Positions 13,895 through 26,080 of a stretch of DNA of 45,000 nucleotides are shown here, in pieces (position 1 is the first letter of the stretch; the number at the start of each line of letters is the position of its first letter). Made by a program: the position numbers and the translations under genes. Under the pieces are notes generated by a model. The model was not told the DNA's origin. It saw only the letters and a program-made list of their open reading frames with translations, and searched no databases. Source of the DNA: Sphaeroforma sirkka (lineage: Eukaryota > Opisthokonta > Ichthyosporea > Ichthyophonida); contig LUCW03000243.1 of assembly GCA_001586965.3 (NCBI GenBank), forward strand, positions 25,001-70,000. The letters are read 5' to 3'.

Positions 13895-13895
13895 T
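13648..13895. repeat. About 136-bp direct tandem duplication
   Basis: A second, unrelated tandem repeat follows at once. CTTCGAGAGTAC starts near 13,648 and again near 13,784, and each is followed by matching sequence through GAGAA.AATTTGATTCCGATT. The second copy is slightly shorter. Confidence 0.85.
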
Positions 13896-14589
13896 TTAAG
13901 GTGGTAAACTATACATTAATGTATTCCCCTATTCCCCTACCTCAGCTCTTACTGTATACAAATTGCAAGAACAGGCTATACCTGAATATCCCTATACCTG
14001 CAAACGAAGGAATCATCAATCTCACAACAACAACAAAAATCAGGAAGGCGTTTGAGTCGGATACACCTACGAGAATTAGTGCGGAATGCTTTCTATAATC
14101 AGGTTTACAGAACAAATAGCGATAACTCACAGTTCAGACTCGCGCACGGTATAATACTTTGATATTTTGAAATTAGTTTCCTATATGTTGTTTTGGTATA
14201 AAACATATATTCATGCTTTTATCCTGTACCAGCTCAGTAAATTTTATAAACCGTGTGACATTGTTTTGTTCATTTTTCTGATGAATATACATGATATATT
14301 TCGCTGCGATTTCATATATTGTACACTCATTTGGTGACAAACGCTTCATAATTCCAACTTCACGCTGGATAACGGCAATATTCGTGATTAGCCAAGACAA
14401 ATCTTGATCATAATTGGCAACTGAAGCACTGTCTGACTTACGAGAATAATAATCTGTTTATACAGAATACCACACTGAAAGCTGAAGAACATCGGCTTCA
14501 ATATAAAATATTTGAAAGCCTGAGAATTTTAGCTGGCCACCAATCTATAATTAAGGTAAACGAGAAACAGTTCATAATCGCAAAAGCGA

Positions 14590-14978
14590 GATTGAGAATT
14601 CTGAACGGGCCGCCGAGGAGCTAGATAGGGCCGCCGAGGAGAAACCAAGGGCCACCGAGGAGACATTGCACGACCTTTATCTAAGAATCAAGGGCTCTGA
14701 AACTCTTTTATCGTCGAATATGCAAAGGCTAGGGGATGACAAAACATCTATCAAGATTTATGATTTGGTAAAAAGCCAAACCAATGACTGATCTGGATAA
14801 GGTTAGAGAAGAGCTCCACAATTATGAAGAAACTGTGGCTATTTGTATAAATGTCTTCCAAAAGGTCAGAAAGCGTGACCGGATGAAAGCCGATGAACCG
14901 AATAATACTTCAGATATTGAAATGGAAATTTCCGAGCCACCAAGAACCAGAATGAGGACGGACGATTCCCAAGTCTAA
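14590..14978 (+). pseudogene. Coiled-coil/acidic protein relic
   Basis: Plus-strand sequence reads as a charged helical protein: a threefold repeat of about 15-18 bases ending GCCGCCGAGGAG gives ERAAEELDRAAEEKPRATEE, followed by DLYLRIKGSE and then, after a change of frame near 14,780, EELHNYEETVAICINVFQKV and an acidic, Met-rich tail (SDIEMEISEPPR) ending at 14,978. I do not know the family. The frame change suggests a broken gene or an unseen intron. Confidence 0.35.
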
Positions 14979-15579
14979 ACTGACCTTGGCTCGATTCACG
15001 ACAGGCTCATAACCCCTTTCAAGGTTTCAAAATTAGGATATAAATATATATCATTATTGCATCATGTAAATCTCTGCGATAGTGTGCTCATGTGTTCGTG
15101 AATCATTGTTAGATAATATGGGACCTGAGTTATAAAAATCTATTGTTGTACCGAGATAAAAGCTTGAGAGTAACTACAGAGACTATCGTAAAATTCTATT
15201 CAAAAATCAAACAACCCTAAACATACGAGATTTTTAGGGTTTATGTCTTATCGAGATGAAAGTGTGGAAGTAAATACAGGACTATTTTAAAACTCCATTG
15301 AAAACCTAGAGTTGTGCAAATATGATCTATACTAAGCTGTCCTTCGATACATTGATGCACCAATAAATAAAGTTCAAAACTTCGGTTGGTGTAGCAACAA
15401 AGGTCGAGCAGCGGCTTGGAGTGACTCCTGGTCTAGGTTCCATGGAAATTCGAATTTGGTTAAAAGCCTCCAAAACGACTAAGTCACAATCTTGTCGCTT
15501 AGCATCATGTACGGATAGAAGTTATGGCCATACAAGAGAAATACATTACCATTTGTTAGTCACAGTGCCAATTACTACC
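14979..15579. repeat. Non-coding DNA with a diverged 99-bp duplication
   Basis: Within this stretch, about 15,150-15,345 carries two diverged copies of a unit that reads CGAGAT(A/G)AAAG followed by GTAA.TACAG and AAAA.TC.ATT. No gene is visible. Confidence 0.5.
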
Positions 15580-16110
15580 CTTTGTATAGAACAGAATGCA
15601 ATCCTCAACCTCAAACACAGAAGCCCGGAAACCACAGAAGAACAATACGTTCTCTATAATGCTCTATCGAGTTGCTAGAATAGATCACGAACCCACAATC
15701 AAAACGTTCATTTGTATTGGACCATACATATGCATTGGTTTCGATTTGTGCAGAACATTTTACAATCCCCAATCTCAATACATAGAAGAACAAACCCCAA
15801 AGAAGTACAATACCCGGTACATTATATACACATCTCCATCAACGTATAGTGTTCTATCGAGATGCTAGAATAGAACCACGAACATAAATTCATATCGTTC
15901 ATTTGTACTGAATAAAACATATGCAATAGTTTCGATTTGTGCAGAACATTGTGCAATCCTCAATCTCAATACATAGAACAAAAAACACAGAAACCGAATT
16001 AACTCCATACCGTACATCTGTATCAACATATACTGTTTTATCGAGTTGCTAGAATGACCACGAACACAAGATTATATTGTTCATTTGTGCTGAACCATAC
16101 AATCCACAGG
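15580..16110. repeat. About 185-190 bp satellite, three diverged copies
   Basis: Three tandem copies share TATCGAG(T/A)TGCTAGAAT, near 15,664, 15,854 and 16,040, followed by CACGAAC and GTTCATTTGT, and later TTTCGATTTGTGCAGAACAT and CAATCTCAATACATAGAA. Copies are clearly diverged. Short open frames across them are not convincing genes. Confidence 0.8.
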
Positions 16111-17496
16111 GATCGCAAAGCTTCGAAAAAAATTATGCTAATATGTATATGTCATATTGATTTGTTACAAATACTACCCTGACCCAATAAAGATATACAC
16201 AGTCATTTCTCTACCTTTCATTGCAGAGCAATGTCAAAATTAGAAATATTCCCATCATTTCTACTATAAGATTAACATTTATTTCCAATTACTCGCTTCT
16301 ACAATACACTAAAGATTAAAATTTTATAATCATACTGACGTTCTTGATAGAACTGAGACTAGCTCTCAGGTACATTTACATCAATATTTGTGTATTTAAG
16401 TGAACTAATAATGTGTTCTAGCTTAATAGATACCTTAACGACTAAAATAACCGATACAACGAAACAACATAACAAATCAACTTAATGGTATTGAAATACA
16501 CAACTGTCAACAAATAACTCAAGAAGGGCCGAACCGGTCATATTCGAAGCCATACTCTCAATCGCAATCCCATTACTGCCAGCATTAAGCTTCAACTTAT
16601 GTACGTTAATCAGCTATATATATATAAATGTACACAATGGGGATGTGTCCGGATTAGACATATCAGTTGTAATAAATGTAATAAAGTAATCCTTGATGTC
16701 CAACATCTATCGTATTACGACAATCCAGTAAACGTAAAAAATGGTAGTTTTTTGCAAAGTTCCACGGTACTGGTGTCAATGATTACAACACCCCTAGCAC
16801 TCGTACCTGCTTCTGACCACTGGCTGCTTTCGATTGTGTTCGCGACGCCGTACATACGACACTATTAGAGGTCTCAAAAAAAAATGGGTAGACGTTTGAT
16901 TTGTAGCTGAAGTCGAAGAAAGAGAACTTTCACGATTTAAAAAGAAAAAAAGACTAATACAATTATAAAATTACCAGTAATTAACTTGTACAGAAGTAAC
17001 AATAGGTACAGACAATATTTTCTCATATTCTGAAAACTTGCCACTTTTTAAATAAAAATTAAAGCCTGGTATAAAAATTACATTGGTTGCAAACTGTTCG
17101 TGAAAACAATGTTTAACCAATGGAGTTAGATGTACATTCATATTCATATCTAGCAACCAAGTATGGTTCACACCAGTTGAAAAATATTGGCCAAGAGGTC
17201 CGTGCTGCATAAATCAACGCAGCGACAGAGCAGTTCCAATAAAAATACACTTTCAAGAAAAAAGGATTGCGTTAACCAATTTACCCAATATACAATACGA
17301 CATTCATGGACATAGAGTATACACATAGGTCAGGGGAAACAGGTGCACAAGATTTGATAAATCGATTTTTATTCAAGACAAAAGTATAAAACGGCGCAGT
17401 GTTTCAAATACAATTCCAGACTAGCAAGAATAATGTAAATTCCATTTATGACAACAACAAAAAATATAACAAAGTACAAGACATTTCGGAAATAAG
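16111..17496. other. AT-rich DNA left of the transposon, no gene seen
   Basis: A minus-strand open stretch at 16,971-17,210 (79 codons) is the only frame of note; I do not recognise it and cannot support it as a gene. The region runs up to the transposon's target-site duplication. Confidence 0.5.
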
Positions 17497-17499
17497 TAA

Positions 17500-17513
17500 G
17501 GGTGGTTCTTAAC
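17500..17513 (+). repeat. Left terminal inverted repeat
   Basis: GGGTGGTTCTTAAC is the exact reverse complement of the right end and is preceded by TAA at 17,497-17,499. Confidence 0.93.
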
Positions 17514-17986
17514 CAGGAGTTTTCAATAAATCCGTTTAATTAAAGGTATTTTTCAACCAGTGAGAACACATAGTTTTTGTTTTTCGAAAATTTATTAAAC
17601 AACAAGGTGCTCAGAATTTGTTGTTAAAGGCTAACGAAAAACGAGAATAAGTACCATTAGAGTACGTTTGTCGACTGTGACGTTTAATAAGTAAAAGCAT
17701 TTCAATGGTAGAATGGAAAACCGCCCTTTTACAAATGTGGTGTCAAATGTTGTGTTTTCACTGTTTTGAGCGCTCAATTCAATTGTGCACACACACATAT
17801 ATGAAGTTGTCGGTTGTAGGTAGATCCACACTCGATTATTTATGGAAACAGTACAGAGGGAACATAGTCGAATACGAACATAAAACGTAGAACACGAAGG
17901 AATCATATTGCACAAGTGTTATTGACTCACAAACTATACCATGTCGACATCAACAGCAGGCTAATGCAGCATCGAACCTGAGTACT

Positions 17987-19636
17987 ATGGGGACTCAGCA
18001 CACAGCATCGACTTCCTCAGGGATTGAAACCAATCCTATGCAGAATGTTAGCACACCGCCGTCGAATCAATCGATGGCGATCACTTCTCAACCGTCTTCG
18101 AGCTCTTCAGGTACTTCATCGGATTCGCATGGAGAGGCAGATTTTCAAGGAGAGACAGATTTTCAAGGAGAGGCAAAGAGTGTAACGAGGCGCACACAGC
18201 AGCCAAATTATTCAGCATGGCTTCGTGAATCGGCGTACAAAGAACACATACGAAGGGAAGAGATGCTAGGTCTTACCGTTCGAGGAGTACCTGTCAAACG
18301 TGATGCAGCAGGCGAAATTATGTATTCACGAGAGCATGTTTCTGATGTACATGACAAGAAGGGTTTTAGCGTCCAGTCCAAGCAGCGAATAATTCAGGCG
18401 TTGTGTGATAATGATAGAGCGACAACTGGCTCTCCTAATTGGCTCTCGACCCCTCTAAACATAACACCAAAGAAGAAGCACAAAGTAATAAGCAAGACAA
18501 AGGTGAAAAAAGACAAACAAGAAATTCCAGTAAAACAGAAGGATGAGGCGATGACGCTTCGAAAGGCTGACAATGCATTTGCACGATTCTGTGGAATTAT
18601 TACGGATGAGAAACACTACGACGGGCTTGTATCACTAGAAGAGGGTGATACACGAGCTATGCTTGACAATAAGGCTACCGGAGACAGTAACGTTTTTGGG
18701 TCGATGTAACTCAAGACTTTATGAATCCCGATTATGCATGGAACATGACAAACGAAATAATTCTTAGTGATGGTGAAGCCGATACAAGCGATTCTGACAA
18801 CGATGACGATAATTTTGACGATGCTATTCTGCGAGCACGAGTAACTAAGCACGCTGACAAGTTAGCTGAACGGCGTAGAAAGAAGTCGAAGTATCCAGCC
18901 TCTCCTCCACTCGAACAGTGGAAAAAGGACTGGGCTGTCCTGAGTGCCACCCAGAAGAGCATGGTTGAGCGAATAGGACGAGTCGATCCTATGGATATGA
19001 CATTTACAACACAGGCCCGAAAGATGTTTTGAGACATTATTTGCAAGGCAGCCGTGAGAAACAGACTAATCTCTTGATGGAAAGATGCCAAATCTAGCTT
19101 TGCGATGGTGCAAACAAATAAGGAGAAATCTGGCCATCATGCGCCTACATTTATGAATTTCTTTACTGGTAAGATTTGTGCACTGGTTGTTGTACACGTA
19201 TATATTGCCACGTGGGGAGGGTGCTTTAGAAGTACTCTGTGCTGTTGCAGGAGGCCCACTAACTACTGGGATGTCTAGTGCGATTGAATGAGAAGACACA
19301 GAAGTTTCTGATTGCGCTGTCTCCGGTGTGTCCACAACATCAACCGGACGTACACGCAGCGCCAAACATGAAAAAGAGCTAAAGAGGAAAGAACAGGCCA
19401 TGAAAGAATTGGCGCGTTCAAAGGAAAGCGACGAAGCTATGAACAAACCATTTTTAATGGGGGTACAGATGTTCATTGATAGCGACAACGTGCGAGACAT
19501 AGCTACACTTTCAAAAGTAATAGTGGAACTCAAGAAAGCTATACTAGAAGTTGATGATGATGAAGAGCTAGAAAAAAAATGTTTACCAAAGCACTCAAAA
19601 AAGGCAAAAGATGAGTTTAAGGCTCTACTAGGTTAA
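17987..19636 (+). pseudogene. Harbinger accessory gene (candidate Myb/SANT-like partner), lightly broken
   Basis: PIF/Harbinger elements normally encode a second, DNA-binding protein with a Myb/SANT-like domain that helps the transposase. This gene sits in that place. It reads from 17987 as a Ser/Thr-rich leader, QQPNYSAWLRESAYKEHIRR, a basic segment (TPKKKHKVISKTKVKK), an acidic stretch (DTSDSDNDDDNFDD), a Trp-rich part (LEQWKKDWAVL, then WKDAKSSF) that may be a trihelix/SANT relic, and a charged C-terminal helix ending KAKDEFKALLG. A likely 82-base intron (19,169-19,250; GTAAGA to TTGCAG) keeps the frame. The total would be about 520 residues. Breaks seen: a one-base frame change at a T run near 18,693-18,697 and in-frame TGA at 19,030, 19,075 and 19,289. 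The family assignment of the domain is inference. Confidence 0.6.
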
Positions 19637-19669
19637 TGTGTATACTATATAGTGTATAATGTAAATAAA

Positions 19670-19670
<1 letters not shown>

Positions 19671-19738
<68 letters not shown>
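19671..19738. repeat. (AT)n/(GT)n microsatellite in the transposon
   Basis: A dinucleotide run directly after the accessory gene's stop, changing from (AT)n to (GT)n. Confidence 0.92.
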
Positions 19739-19958
19739 TTGATCAGTTATGAAAACTGAACTAATATATTCATCATTGCTTTGCTGTAAATGTATGTAGT
19801 ATATACATAATTGTTCTAATAGTGCCATTTCTCCAAATAATCACGGGGAGATCGTGTGCCGATGTTGGATGTTTGCAGCTCTATATTATCTCTAGATGTT
19901 GGCCATATTGAACTTTCACTGCGCTGTACCGACTGAGTAGGACGAAGACTTTCAACGC

Positions 19959-19973
19959 GGGGGGGGGGGGGGG
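19959..19973. repeat. G15 homopolymer
   Basis: Fifteen G in a row on the plus strand. On the minus strand it would encode a Pro run in the downstream part of the THAP gene; open frames on its two sides are out of register, so it is a likely slippage point. Confidence 0.95.
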
Positions 19974-20153
19974 CACATTGTGTGATATCCATGTCTTGGT
20001 TGTGTTCTATCATAGCTCTGATTAAAAATATCAATTAATGTCTCCGACATACGGAAAGGAACACGTACGACCCATTTCGCATGATATTCGTAGCCGCTTT
20101 CGATGTATTCGTCGTCCTCGTCGTCACTTTGGTCTGATTTGGTATCTAGCTTC

Positions 20154-20783
<630 letters not shown>

Positions 20784-20824
20784 TGTGTGTAAAAGGATTG
20801 ATTGAAGTGGACTCACAGACAATA

Positions 20825-21275
20825 TAATATATATATATATCGCATTCTATAGTTTTTACACCCGTGTACATATTATGACCACTTTTTCAATACCAAAAAT
20901 CAATATATTTTTTTCGAATGCCATTATTTTGACCATTATCATAAATATAGGTAGCCAATTTGAGGCGATATGTGGACACATATTGAGCTGCTGACGCTCT
21001 CATCGTTGATAGAACATGCTATAACTAAATATTGAACTCAAAGAGACTACAATGAACACGTATACTAGTTTATAGCACTGATGCAGTCCGAAAAGTACTT
21101 TTAGACACAATATTTGTGCTCACACAATAAAAGAGTATTATGAGCTTGACCATAACTGGTCTGAGAATTACAATAGATGAATACAAAACGATACTTTTTT
21201 ATACCATTGTGTAATGATGAAATTATAGCCATTATCATGTTTTTAGTATCATTTTGTATATGTCTTAGCGTTGTA

Positions 21276-21357
<82 letters not shown>

Positions 21358-21539
21358 ATATATATAAACCGACTGTATCGTATCATTGTTGGGTGTAAAT
21401 ATTTGTAAAAAGAGACTACAATGAACACGTATGTTGATATGATATATATATATATATATATATAACGACTGTATCGTATCATTGTTGGGTGTAATTATTT
21501 GTAAAAGAGACTACAATGAACACGTATGTTGATATATAT

Positions 21540-21593
<54 letters not shown>

Positions 21594-22119
21594 CGACTGT
21601 ATCGTATCATTGTTGGGTGTAAATATTCATACACATATCACCCAACATTCTAAAACTAATGCATTCAAAGATCAACGGTATCATCGATAAAATTTCAATT
21701 TTTTATTTGAGTGATGCATAAAATATTTACGATCAGTGGGTGGGTGTACATGTTTGTGTGTGAGTAGGTGCTATTGCCTGAGTACGCGCGCATTTGTTTT
21801 AAGCCTATGTTTTGTGTGGGTGTACACGTAGGTGTGTATGTGTGTGTGTGTGTTTGGTATAAATATATATATATGTGTGTACACACACACACACACACGT
21901 GTACACGTGTACATTAAACGCATACGTATACATAAACTACCAAACATACATGGATCAATGCAAGTGTATGTGGGTTTCTTTGGTCCTGCACACTTGCACT
22001 TGAATTGGTTTGTGTGTGCTTGGTTATTTGTGTGGATGTTTGCGTGTTTGTGTGTAGGTGTACATGATAGTGTGCGGGTGTACATGTTTGTGTGTACCCG
22101 CGTTTATATATAATGTTTA
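20825..22119. other. Transposon interior without a gene
   Basis: The space between the THAP and transposase genes holds no coding sequence that I can support. It contains (AT)n tracts, the roughly 100-bp repeat at 21,040-21,640, and a GT/CA-rich stretch near 21,840-21,915 that can fold back on itself (GTGTGTACACACAC, then ACGTGTACACGT). Confidence 0.65.
21040..21640. repeat. Composite repeat: unique flank plus (AT)n, three to four units
   Basis: The words GACTACAATGAACACGTAT and CGACTGTATCGTATCATTGT (the latter followed by TGGGTGTAA) recur around separate (AT)n runs at 21,276-21,366, 21,443-21,464 and 21,531-21,592. The unit is therefore a conserved flank with a variable (AT)n core, tandemly copied inside the transposon. 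Confidence 0.85.
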
Positions 22120-23353
22120 TTATCTTGTTCCATTCTTGTTTCTTTCCAGATTTGAATCAGGCCTGCATAATTTGTTGTTCTCTATGTACTGCTTGATAAC
22201 TTCGCGCTCTGTTTTGCCTCTAAGGGACGAAGGCCGGAGAGTACGATTGGGATGCCGAAATTGTGGTCCTAGACGCCCATTTATATCTGTACGCGGTGCT
22301 CCTGCATCTAGATTACCTGACAGACAATAATTATGTAGCTTAGTTAGAACTGTAACAACTCTTGGAGCGTGTTTAAAATCTAAACGCAAGGGTTGCCATA
22401 GAAGGCCGTATTTTCAGACCATGATTCCAAAGGCCTGCTCGATATGCATGCGAGATTGGGACTGGAAATAGTTGTATGCGTCCCATTCATCGCTCATTGC
22501 TTCACGAATGCCAGGAAAGGGTGTAAGCATATGGTTGGTACATCTGTAGGCTGCATCACCCAGTACGTAGTAAAATATGGGTAAATTCTCCACTAGCAGG
22601 TCAAACCTGCTATATTCCCAAGCTCGACGATCATACATACTACCATATGCCATGATAGAAAATGCAACAAACTTATAGTTTGCATCACACATGGCTTGGG
22701 CATAACCAGTCTTATGTCCAGAATATAAACGACGCCTATACTGACATCTATTTAATGGAGGAAAAGCTACGCGCACAAATAAGCCATCGGCGACGGCAAC
22801 ACAACGGCTAGTCACCCCGTGCGTAGAGTGTGATTTGAAATCTTCTGCTGCTTTGGCAATCTCTTCTTCTTCTTTTGGAAAATGGAAGTACAGGAAACTC
22901 AAACCATCAATTGCGTATAAAACTCTCCAGAATATGTAGTAAACAGCAGCAGAAGAAATCCCAAACGTAATTTTAATATCTTGGTATTTTCCGCCGACTG
23001 CTATACGCAGGAAGACAGCAAGTTGTACCTTCACATCTATTGCACCTCCTCTCAACATGCCCATCTTTTTGTTTCTTCTGCATGTTTCGTTTATCTCAAC
23101 TTTCAAGAAACAAAAACTTTGGGTACTTCATACGAAAAGTGTTCTCAAAGCCGCGGTCTGTTTGTAGCAGAGCGCAGAGTGTTTGCCAGTTCGCGCGAGT
23201 ACGAGCAACAAGCGTCCCTCTATTGCACTTCACCTGAAAGCTGGAAAGTCCGTCACCCACTCTATCCCTTTTCGTTCCTCTCAGGAGCAAGTAAAGTTTA
23301 GACAGCATCACTCGTCGCTTGTGTGTTACCGCCTTGTTCTTTAAGAGCGACAT
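22120..23353 (-). pseudogene. PIF/Harbinger DDE transposase, lightly broken
   Basis: This is the element's transposase (DDE_Tnp_4 type, related to animal HARBI1), which cuts and joins the transposon ends. The N-terminal part starts at 23353 and includes the family's FRM box (FENTFRMKYPKF). The central 230 codons (23,106 to 22,417) hold a helix-turn-helix-like segment (KYQDIKITFGISSAAVYY) and the catalytic core: Asp107 in VAVADGLF, Asp159 in MYDRRAW, GDAAYRC, and Glu223 in HIEQAFGIMV. The C-terminal part continues in the same frame (KYGLLWQPLRL, then VLTKLHNYCL) to 22,120. Two breaks are seen: a frame change near 23,095-23,110, and one TGA at 22,414-22,416 directly after GIMV. Without them the length would be about 410 residues, normal for the family. 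An intron at the frame change cannot be excluded. Confidence 0.88.
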
Positions 23354-23756
23354 TGTTATTATGAACTAATTCCTGTATATAGTATAGTACACTACAACCA
23401 ACAGAAGATTCATAAAGTATATAGGCAATGATGTACTGTACTCTAATATACTATAACAACCAAAAACTAAAAAATATGTTTACAAAGTGTGAAAATGCCA
23501 AAACGGCTCACACAACGATGCTTTGACACTCAATATTCTACCATATTGCAACCAATAGAAAGACGCAGCATTGCTCGTTTATTTTGAGCGGCATAGGTAT
23601 ACTAATTTTTATTGGATTTCATCAACCACTAGGATGGCTTTATTTTCAAAATTTACGGTTTCAATTCCAACGGCTGGGATGGCAAAAAAAACAACTGAGC
23701 CAAGGACCGTCGCAAAAGTACCCTTTAATTTTATTAACTTTTAATGGAGACCTCTC

Positions 23757-23770
23757 GTTAAGAACCACCC
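23757..23770 (-). repeat. Right terminal inverted repeat
   Basis: GTTAAGAACCACCC, the exact reverse complement of the left end, followed by the TAA target-site duplication at 23,771-23,773. Confidence 0.93.
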
Positions 23771-23884
23771 TAATAGGGCATTTCAAAGATAGACATTTCG
23801 TGCAGCAGGACAAATGTCCATCAGGACAATTACTTTCAAGATAAAGAAACATCAGGACAAATATCTAGAATAATAATACATTAG

Positions 23885-24430
23885 GACACAGGACAAATGC
23901 AATTTAAGGGACAAATGTATTGCAAGGGACTAAAATTCATCAGGACAGATGTATTGCAAGGGACTAATATTCATCAGGACAAATGTATTGCAAGGGACAA
24001 ATATTCATCAGGACAAATGTATTGCAAGAGACTAATCTTCATCAGGACAAATGTATTGCAAGAGACAAATATTCATCAGGAGAAATGCATTGCAAGGGAC
24101 GAATATGTATCAGAACAAATGTATTGCAAGGGACAAATATTCATCAGGACAAATGTATTGCAAGGGACAAATATTCATCAGGACAAATGTATTGCAAGAG
24201 ACTAATCTTCATCAGGACAAATGTATTGCAAGAGACTAATATTCATCAGGACAAATGCATTGCAAGGGACGAATATGCATCAGAACAAATGTATTGCAAG
24301 GGACAAATATTCATCAGGACAAATGTATTGCAAGGGACAAATATTAGTCAGGACAAATATATTGCAAGGGACTAATATTCATCATAACAAATGTATTGCA
24401 CGGGACAAATATTCATCAGGACAAATGCAC
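23885..24430. repeat. 34-bp tandem satellite, about 16 copies
   Basis: The unit is GGACAAATGTATTGCAAGGG followed by ACAAATATTCATCA (34 bp). Because 34 is not a multiple of three, the same DNA gives a 34-residue repeating peptide in every plus frame (MYCKGQIFIRTN, VLQETNIHQDKC, IARD), which is not a gene. Variant units recur every five copies (170 bp; GCAAGAGACTAATCTTC ends at 24,040 and 24,210). Degenerate copies reach back to about 23,800, just outside the transposon end. Confidence 0.93.
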
Positions 24431-24442
24431 TGGCCTTTGTAA

Positions 24443-25723
24443 TCGAAAGGTGTCACGACCCCGGCTACCCGCACCACACTGGCGGGACATGACTATATAC
24501 GATGCCACGCTCACGGATCATTTGCTCGCTTTCTTTTCTTATTGCGGTTTTGAAAAATGGAGGTGTTAAGTGTGCATCTTATGTCTGATCATCCCAAACC
24601 GAAGGATTGTTATCTGGAAGTGTACTGGTGACTTGAAAAGAGGTAATAGAAATCGGGTTGGACAAACCCTGACTTACTAACCAATTTACGATATCGTAGC
24701 CAAAAAAATATATAAGCAAATCCAAATCTGATTTCACTACCATCACAATTAGTAAAAAACCAATCATTCAATGATTGTATTCTTTTGTGATCGACATTAG
24801 CAAAACCTATCTCTTCAGGACCATGGTTCAACTGGTTGAACGCTGTTATGTATATATTGTACAATGCAGTTGTTGTAGGCCCGAGGGTGGCATATGTATC
24901 ATAGATATCTGCACATACCTTAATAATTTTCGAATCAATAAATGGTGTGATAATTTGGAGTAGTCAAGAGATCAACGTTGTTAATCATCGATCTTTATCA
25001 ATGATTATTATTGTAGGTTTTAAAGTGTTATCGACTTGTTTTGTTGATCGTGGTTGTTGTTATTGTTGTTATTGTTGTTGTTGTTGTTATTGTTATTGTT
25101 GTTGTTGTTGCTGTTGTGTTTTTTTTTGCTGTTCTTGTTGGTGTCGCTGTTGTAAGTTGGCAATTTTGGCTGGAAAATATTTTTCTTAGAATGCTTCAGT
25201 TTATTTATTTTTTTGTTTGGGATTTCGACCTGCTTTTACTTCTTTGATATTTTCTTCCATTGCCTCAATTTCAATATTGTGTAGTCGATTCAATTCGTTA
25301 ACGTTTGCGTTTACTGAATCTACATAATTAGTACTTTGCATTCTATAATTTTTATACGGGTTACCCTCAAATGGTCCGTTGCCTGTTAGAGTTGAACCCA
25401 TATTTAATATGATATTTATTTGGATTCCCCTGAGTACATTAACGATGATGTAGTTTGCAGCACATGCAAACTAGACCCGTGCGTTTTGGACACTCGAATT
25501 GTTCGAGCTCGGCTTGACTTTTATGAATTAATTCAGTAAATTGCAGACAATTATTAGTAGTTTGTTTATTTATGGACATAGATCCATCGGATCAACTCGA
25601 CGACGTTTAACTGCAGCCGCATCGTCTAATTCTTCAGCCAACCACTTTGACATTTGTGCCAACATATCGCGCAGGTGTTTGGCAGTCTGAGTTCGGATTG
25701 ACATTGTAAAAGCACAGACTTTA
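24443..25723. other. No supported gene; includes a (TTG)n run
   Basis: Short minus-strand frames at 24,610-24,864 and 25,201-25,401 (the latter charged and helical) are not recognisable. A (TTG)n trinucleotide repeat spans about 25,042-25,140. I cannot support a gene. Confidence 0.5.
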
Positions 25724-26080
25724 TCAGATATCTCTTTGCTGTGTGAGAAACTGGGGCAGTCCCAGGATTTCGTTGCAAATACCTCTTTTTTTGTTCTTCA
25801 AATCTTCAATATCTTGCGTCAACATTGCCTTAGCCTGCTTCATGTTGTTGATCTCATTCAATGCCTGTGTTTGAAGTTGGACATTTTGAAAAGCGGTCTG
25901 ATGCTTTTCTAGAGCTATCTCCTCCCAATGATTAGCATTTTGTTGCGTTAGAAGAGCGCGTTGCTGTTGGGAACCAATGTGTCCCTCAGCCTCTGATTGA
26001 TAGCTTTTCACCATATTACAAGCCTCACGCGCTCATTCTCCACTTCGGCTTTGAATTTATATACTTGACATGCAGTCAGC
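25724..26080 (-). pseudogene. Coiled-coil gene fragment
   Basis: Minus-strand sequence encodes a Gln-rich, heptad-like helix (SQQQRALLTQQNANHWEEIA, LNEINNMKQAKAMLTQDIED). A neighbouring frame just upstream reads CQVYKFKAEVENERVRLV, also helical, so the fragment seems to run to about 26,080 with a frame change near 26,015. The family is unknown. It resembles in style, but not in sequence, the coiled-coil relic at 14.6-15.0 kb. Confidence 0.35.

Noticed and set aside
16971-17210. Minus-strand 79-codon frame as a transposase piece
   Set aside because: It has a few suggestive hydrophobic and aromatic residues but no recognisable catalytic motif, and lies outside the Harbinger ends.
22414-22416. 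TGA in the transposase read as a recoded sense codon or selenocysteine
   Set aside because: A plain host gene (the membrane protein ending at 4,701) uses TGA as stop, no SECIS-like structure was seen, and the conserved site is not Cys/Sec in this family. A nonsense change is simpler.
23885-24430. CRISPR-like array
   Set aside because: The units are head-to-tail with no unique spacers, and the window is eukaryotic.
23897-24442. Overlapping open frames with a repeating MYCKGQIFIRTN-type peptide
   Set aside because: A 34-bp repeat without stops gives the same cyclic peptide in every plus frame; there is no sign of selection on one frame.
25041-25247. Val/Ile- and Cys-rich frames in the (TTG)n stretch read as a membrane protein
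   Set aside because: They are translations of a trinucleotide repeat and have no conserved sequence outside it.
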